Shown here piece by piece: positions 61,936 to 64,000 of a stretch of 64,000 bases of DNA. Within the stretch, counting starts at the first letter, position 1, and every line of letters begins with the position of its first letter. Position numbers and translations under genes: made by a program. A model generated the notes under the pieces. That model ran no database searches and was not told the DNA's origin. It worked only from the letters and a program-made list of their open reading frames with translations. The stretch comes from Alkalidesulfovibrio alkalitolerans DSM 16529 (GTDB taxonomy: Bacteria; Desulfobacterota; Desulfovibrionia; Desulfovibrionales; Desulfovibrionaceae): assembly GCF_000422245.1 (NCBI RefSeq), contig NZ_ATHI01000001.1:147612-211611 (forward strand), in the 5' to 3' direction.

Positions 61936-62469
61936 TCAGGCCGTATCCGCCACGCTTTTGCGATCCGCCTCCAGGGCGTTCTCCACGGCGCGCGCCACCT
62001 CGCCCGAGTCCACCTCGTGCCCCTCCTCGATGCAGGCGCATTGCAGGTTCACCTCGCGCATCAGGGCCACCCGGCCGGGATCGAAGTAGGCCTTCCAGGC
62101 GGCCAGGGTCTTGTCCAGCTCGCCGCGTCGGGCATGGGTCAGCCCCAGGTAAAGGCTGGCCAGGTTGTGGGGGCGCTTGCGTAAGACGGCCTTCAGTTCG
62201 GTCATGGCCTGGGTGTGTTTCTCCAGGCGATAGAAGCAAATGCCCACGCGAACCCGGGCCTCGTCGTTCAGCGGCGAGGTCGAAAGCGAGTCGCGATACG
62301 CCTCCAGCGCCTCACTCCATTTGCCCTGGGCAAAGACCTCGTCCGCCTTGGCCAGGCCCGAGTCCAGGCCCGTGGGCGCGGTCTCGGCGCGATCCCGGCC
62401 GCGGATGCGGTCCATGAATCCGAAGAGGAGTTCGCGGCGGCTGAAGGGTTCGGGTTTCTTGGCGGTCAT
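61936..62469 (-). CDS. TPR-repeat protein
   Basis: A 177-residue cytoplasmic protein. The N-terminus SRRELLFGFMDRIRGRDRAE resembles the start of proteins anchored near membrane or chromosome partners; then TPR-like helical pairs: AKADEVFAQGKWSEALEAYR, NDEARVRVGICFYRLEKHTQ, NLASLYLGLTHARRGELDKT. The last part includes VNLQCACIEEGHEVDSGEVA. ATG at 62469 has GGAG eight bases upstream. It is divergent from a receiver-TPR gene across a 110-base gap with a palindrome. Partner not known. Confidence 0.75.
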   Translation of the reverse strand: MTAKKPEPFSRRELLFGFMDRIRGRDRAETAPTGLDSGLAKADEVFAQGKWSEALEAYRDSLSTSPLNDEARVRVGICFYRLEKHTQAMTELKAVLRKRPHNLASLYLGLTHARRGELDKTLAAWKAYFDPGRVALMREVNLQCACIEEGHEVDSGEVARAVENALEADRKSVADTA

Positions 62470-62504
62470 GGGCGGCGCTCCGTGTTCAGCATGTTCATTG
62501 TTAT

Positions 62505-62519
62505 AGTTGACAATCAACT
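62505..62519. promoter_or_regulatory. Palindrome between divergent TPR genes
   Basis: AGTTGACAATCAACT is a 6-bp inverted repeat with three central bases, 36 bases upstream of one start and 62 bases upstream of the other. It includes TTGACA, which could be a -35 box. It could be an operator controlling both genes. Confidence 0.4.
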
Positions 62520-62580
62520 TTGGTTCGCGAAATAGAAAGAAGGCGCTTCAGGCCCCCCAACAATACGTCCGGATCGAATC

Positions 62581-63912
62581 ATGAGCAACGGCAAGAATTT
62601 CGATGAAATCGTCAGGAACTTCGTGCTCCAGGAGCGCGGGCATTTCGTGGCCGTGTCCCAGGACGGCGCGTTTCTGAAAATATTCCGCAGCGCGGTGCAG
62701 AAGATCCTGGCCTTGCCGCCTGACTCCCTGGAGAGCTTCGCCGAAAAGGCTCCGGCCCAGCGGCACATCGGCCAAGTATACAAGGATGGCAGAAAGCCGC
62801 TCCTGCTCATCGAGCGCGAACTCGACGGCGTGCTCGCGGTGGAGTTCATCTCTTATCTGCGCGTGGACTATCCGGACATCCCTATCATCGTCCTGACCAC
62901 GGAGATCGAGCGCGACGGCTTGGTACTCCTGCATGAGATGGGCGTCTCCAACTTCATCACCAAGCCCATCTCCGTGAACGGGATGATCGAGAAGGTGGCC
63001 TTCACCATCAAGCCGCCCTCGCGCATGGGCGAACTCATCGACAAGGGCAAGCAACTCGTGCGCGACCGTCAGTACGACAAGGCCCTGACGCTGGCGGACA
63101 AGGTGCTGGAACTCAAGGCGCAGAGTCCGGCCGGGCTCATGCTGCGCGGCGACGCCCTGAAGGGCCTGGGCCGGGGGGCCGAGGCCCTTTCCGCCTACGA
63201 GGAGGCCGCTCGCGGCGGCCCCATGTATCTGGAGCCGATTAAGAAGCTGGCCCAGTTCCACGCCGAACAGGGCGACAAGGCCGCCTCGCTCAAGTACCTA
63301 GAACAACTGGACAAGCTCTCGCCGTTGAATATCGACCGCAAGGTGGAGATCGGCGGAATCCATATCAGCATGGGCAAGGCGGCCCGGGCCAAGATCTATT
63401 TCGACACCGCCGGAAAGCTGGCCACGCGCCAGTCCATGACCAAGGTCTCCAACATCTACAAGGGCATCGCCGAGATGTGCCTGAAGAACGCGCCCGAGTT
63501 GGCCGAGGTCTATCTGCGCCAGAGTCTGGAAGCGCGGCACGGCGTGCTCGACGCCTCGGATCTTGGCACCTTCAACAGCCTTGGCATCGCGCTGCGCCAG
63601 CAGGGCAAGTGGGAAGATGCCATCAAGGAATATAAGAAGGCCTTGAAGATCGCGCCCGAGGACGAGAACCTGCACTACAACGTGGCCATGGCCTACATGG
63701 ACGGCAAGAATCCCGAGAAGGCGGCCTCGTGGTTGGACAAGGCGTTGCGCATCAACCCCAAGATGGGCGGGAGCAGCGCGGCGATCTCCTGCAACATCGG
63801 ACACATCTACTTTCTTGCGGGTCGCGCGCACAAGGCGCGGGAGCGGCTGCAGCGCGTGCTGGAGATCGACCCGGACAACGCGCGGGCCAAGGACATTCTG
63901 GCAAAATTATAG
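62581..63912 (+). CDS. Receiver-like domain fused to TPR repeats
   Basis: A 443-residue protein. Residues ~20-135 look like a response-regulator receiver: HFVAVSQDGAFLKIFRSAVQ, PLLLIERELDGVLAVEFISY, IPIIVLTTEIERDGLVLL, GVSNFITKPIS. The switch Thr (VLTTE) and Lys (TKP) are present, but the expected phospho-acceptor Asp position reads Glu (LLIERELDG). From about residue 155 come at least six TPR motifs, such as YDKALTLADKVLELKAQSPA and GKWEDAIKEYKKALKIAPED. A signalling scaffold is likely. ATG 62581 is divergent from the other TPR gene. Confidence 0.82.
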   Translation: MSNGKNFDEIVRNFVLQERGHFVAVSQDGAFLKIFRSAVQKILALPPDSLESFAEKAPAQRHIGQVYKDGRKPLLLIERELDGVLAVEFISYLRVDYPDIPIIVLTTEIERDGLVLLHEMGVSNFITKPISVNGMIEKVAFTIKPPSRMGELIDKGKQLVRDRQYDKALTLADKVLELKAQSPAGLMLRGDALKGLGRGAEALSAYEEAARGGPMYLEPIKKLAQFHAEQGDKAASLKYLEQLDKLSPLNIDRKVEIGGIHISMGKAARAKIYFDTAGKLATRQSMTKVSNIYKGIAEMCLKNAPELAEVYLRQSLEARHGVLDASDLGTFNSLGIALRQQGKWEDAIKEYKKALKIAPEDENLHYNVAMAYMDGKNPEKAASWLDKALRINPKMGGSSAAISCNIGHIYFLAGRAHKARERLQRVLEIDPDNARAKDILAKL

Positions 63913-63924
63913 CAGACGGCAGAC

Positions 63925-64000
63925 GCTGAAAAAGAGCCATCTGCGGCGTTGCCGAAAGCGCCGGGGCCGACGTGTATCAGAAATACACGTCGGCCCCGGC
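63925..64000. repeat. Extragenic palindrome cut by window end
   Basis: GCTGAAAAAGAGCCATCTGCGGCGTTGCCG repeats the left arm of the palindrome at 46399. The centre (63960-63977 / 63983-64000) is a perfect 18-bp stem, GCCGGGGCCGACGTGTAT and its complement, with loop CAGAA. The right arm lies beyond the window. It follows the receiver-TPR gene and probably terminates it. Confidence 0.85.

Overview
The window is a GC-rich bacterial chromosome segment with AT-rich islands. Gene content (stand-alone AICAR transformylase, pstSCA without adjacent pstB, Tam outer-membrane module, PflX-like radical SAM enzyme, several chemoreceptors, BCCT transporter, abundant extragenic palindromes) suggests a Gram-negative sulfate-reducer-like deltaproteobacterium of the Desulfovibrio group. 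That assignment is inference from gene content; no rRNA or tRNA gene was seen.

Layout. 1-3.4 kb: end of tmk, a YhaM-type HD/OB nuclease, surE with an OmpH-like lipoprotein, and a small YgdI/R-type lipoprotein. 3.9-20.2 kb: a podovirus (BPP-1/T7-like) lysis, packaging and morphogenesis module, all on +: holin, small and split large terminase, portal, scaffold, capsid, cement protein, tail tubular A and B, and core proteins. It has no integrase, repressor, replication gene or recognisable endolysin. It carries AT-rich insertions: a 588-bp WYL-like cargo flanked by perfect 140-bp direct repeats, a lipoprotein gene, and a membrane-protein operon facing backwards at the right end. 20.6-23.2 kb: TetR regulator with an AhpD-like protein (shared operator motif) and a radical SAM protein. 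23.3-27.8 kb: PsiE-like protein, then a tightly overlapping four-gene operon of ABC ATPase, permease and two FG-GAP-like exported proteins. 28-32.3 kb: surface polysaccharide genes (O-antigen ligase/polymerase, glycosyltransferase, flippase). 32.3-43 kb: PflX-like radical SAM, BCCT transporter, TamA/TamB, nitronate monooxygenase-like flavoprotein. 43.7-46.4 kb: hicBA toxin-antitoxin and a chemoreceptor. 46.9-51.4 kb: AICAR transformylase, a small conserved protein, MltF-like transglycosylase, purA. 51.9-58.8 kb: methyltransferase, DEAD-box helicase with a long basic tail, PP-loop thiouridylase, PAS chemoreceptor. 59-61.8 kb: pstSCA. 61.9-64 kb: divergent TPR genes, one with an atypical receiver domain.

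The most unusual non-coding signal is a repeat system. Long extragenic palindromes recur between genes. In two of them the loop is occupied by a 118-bp cassette predicted to fold into four consecutive hairpins; the two copies differ at 2 of 118 positions and lie in opposite orientation around purH-purA. A third, diverged copy sits between the HD nuclease gene and surE.
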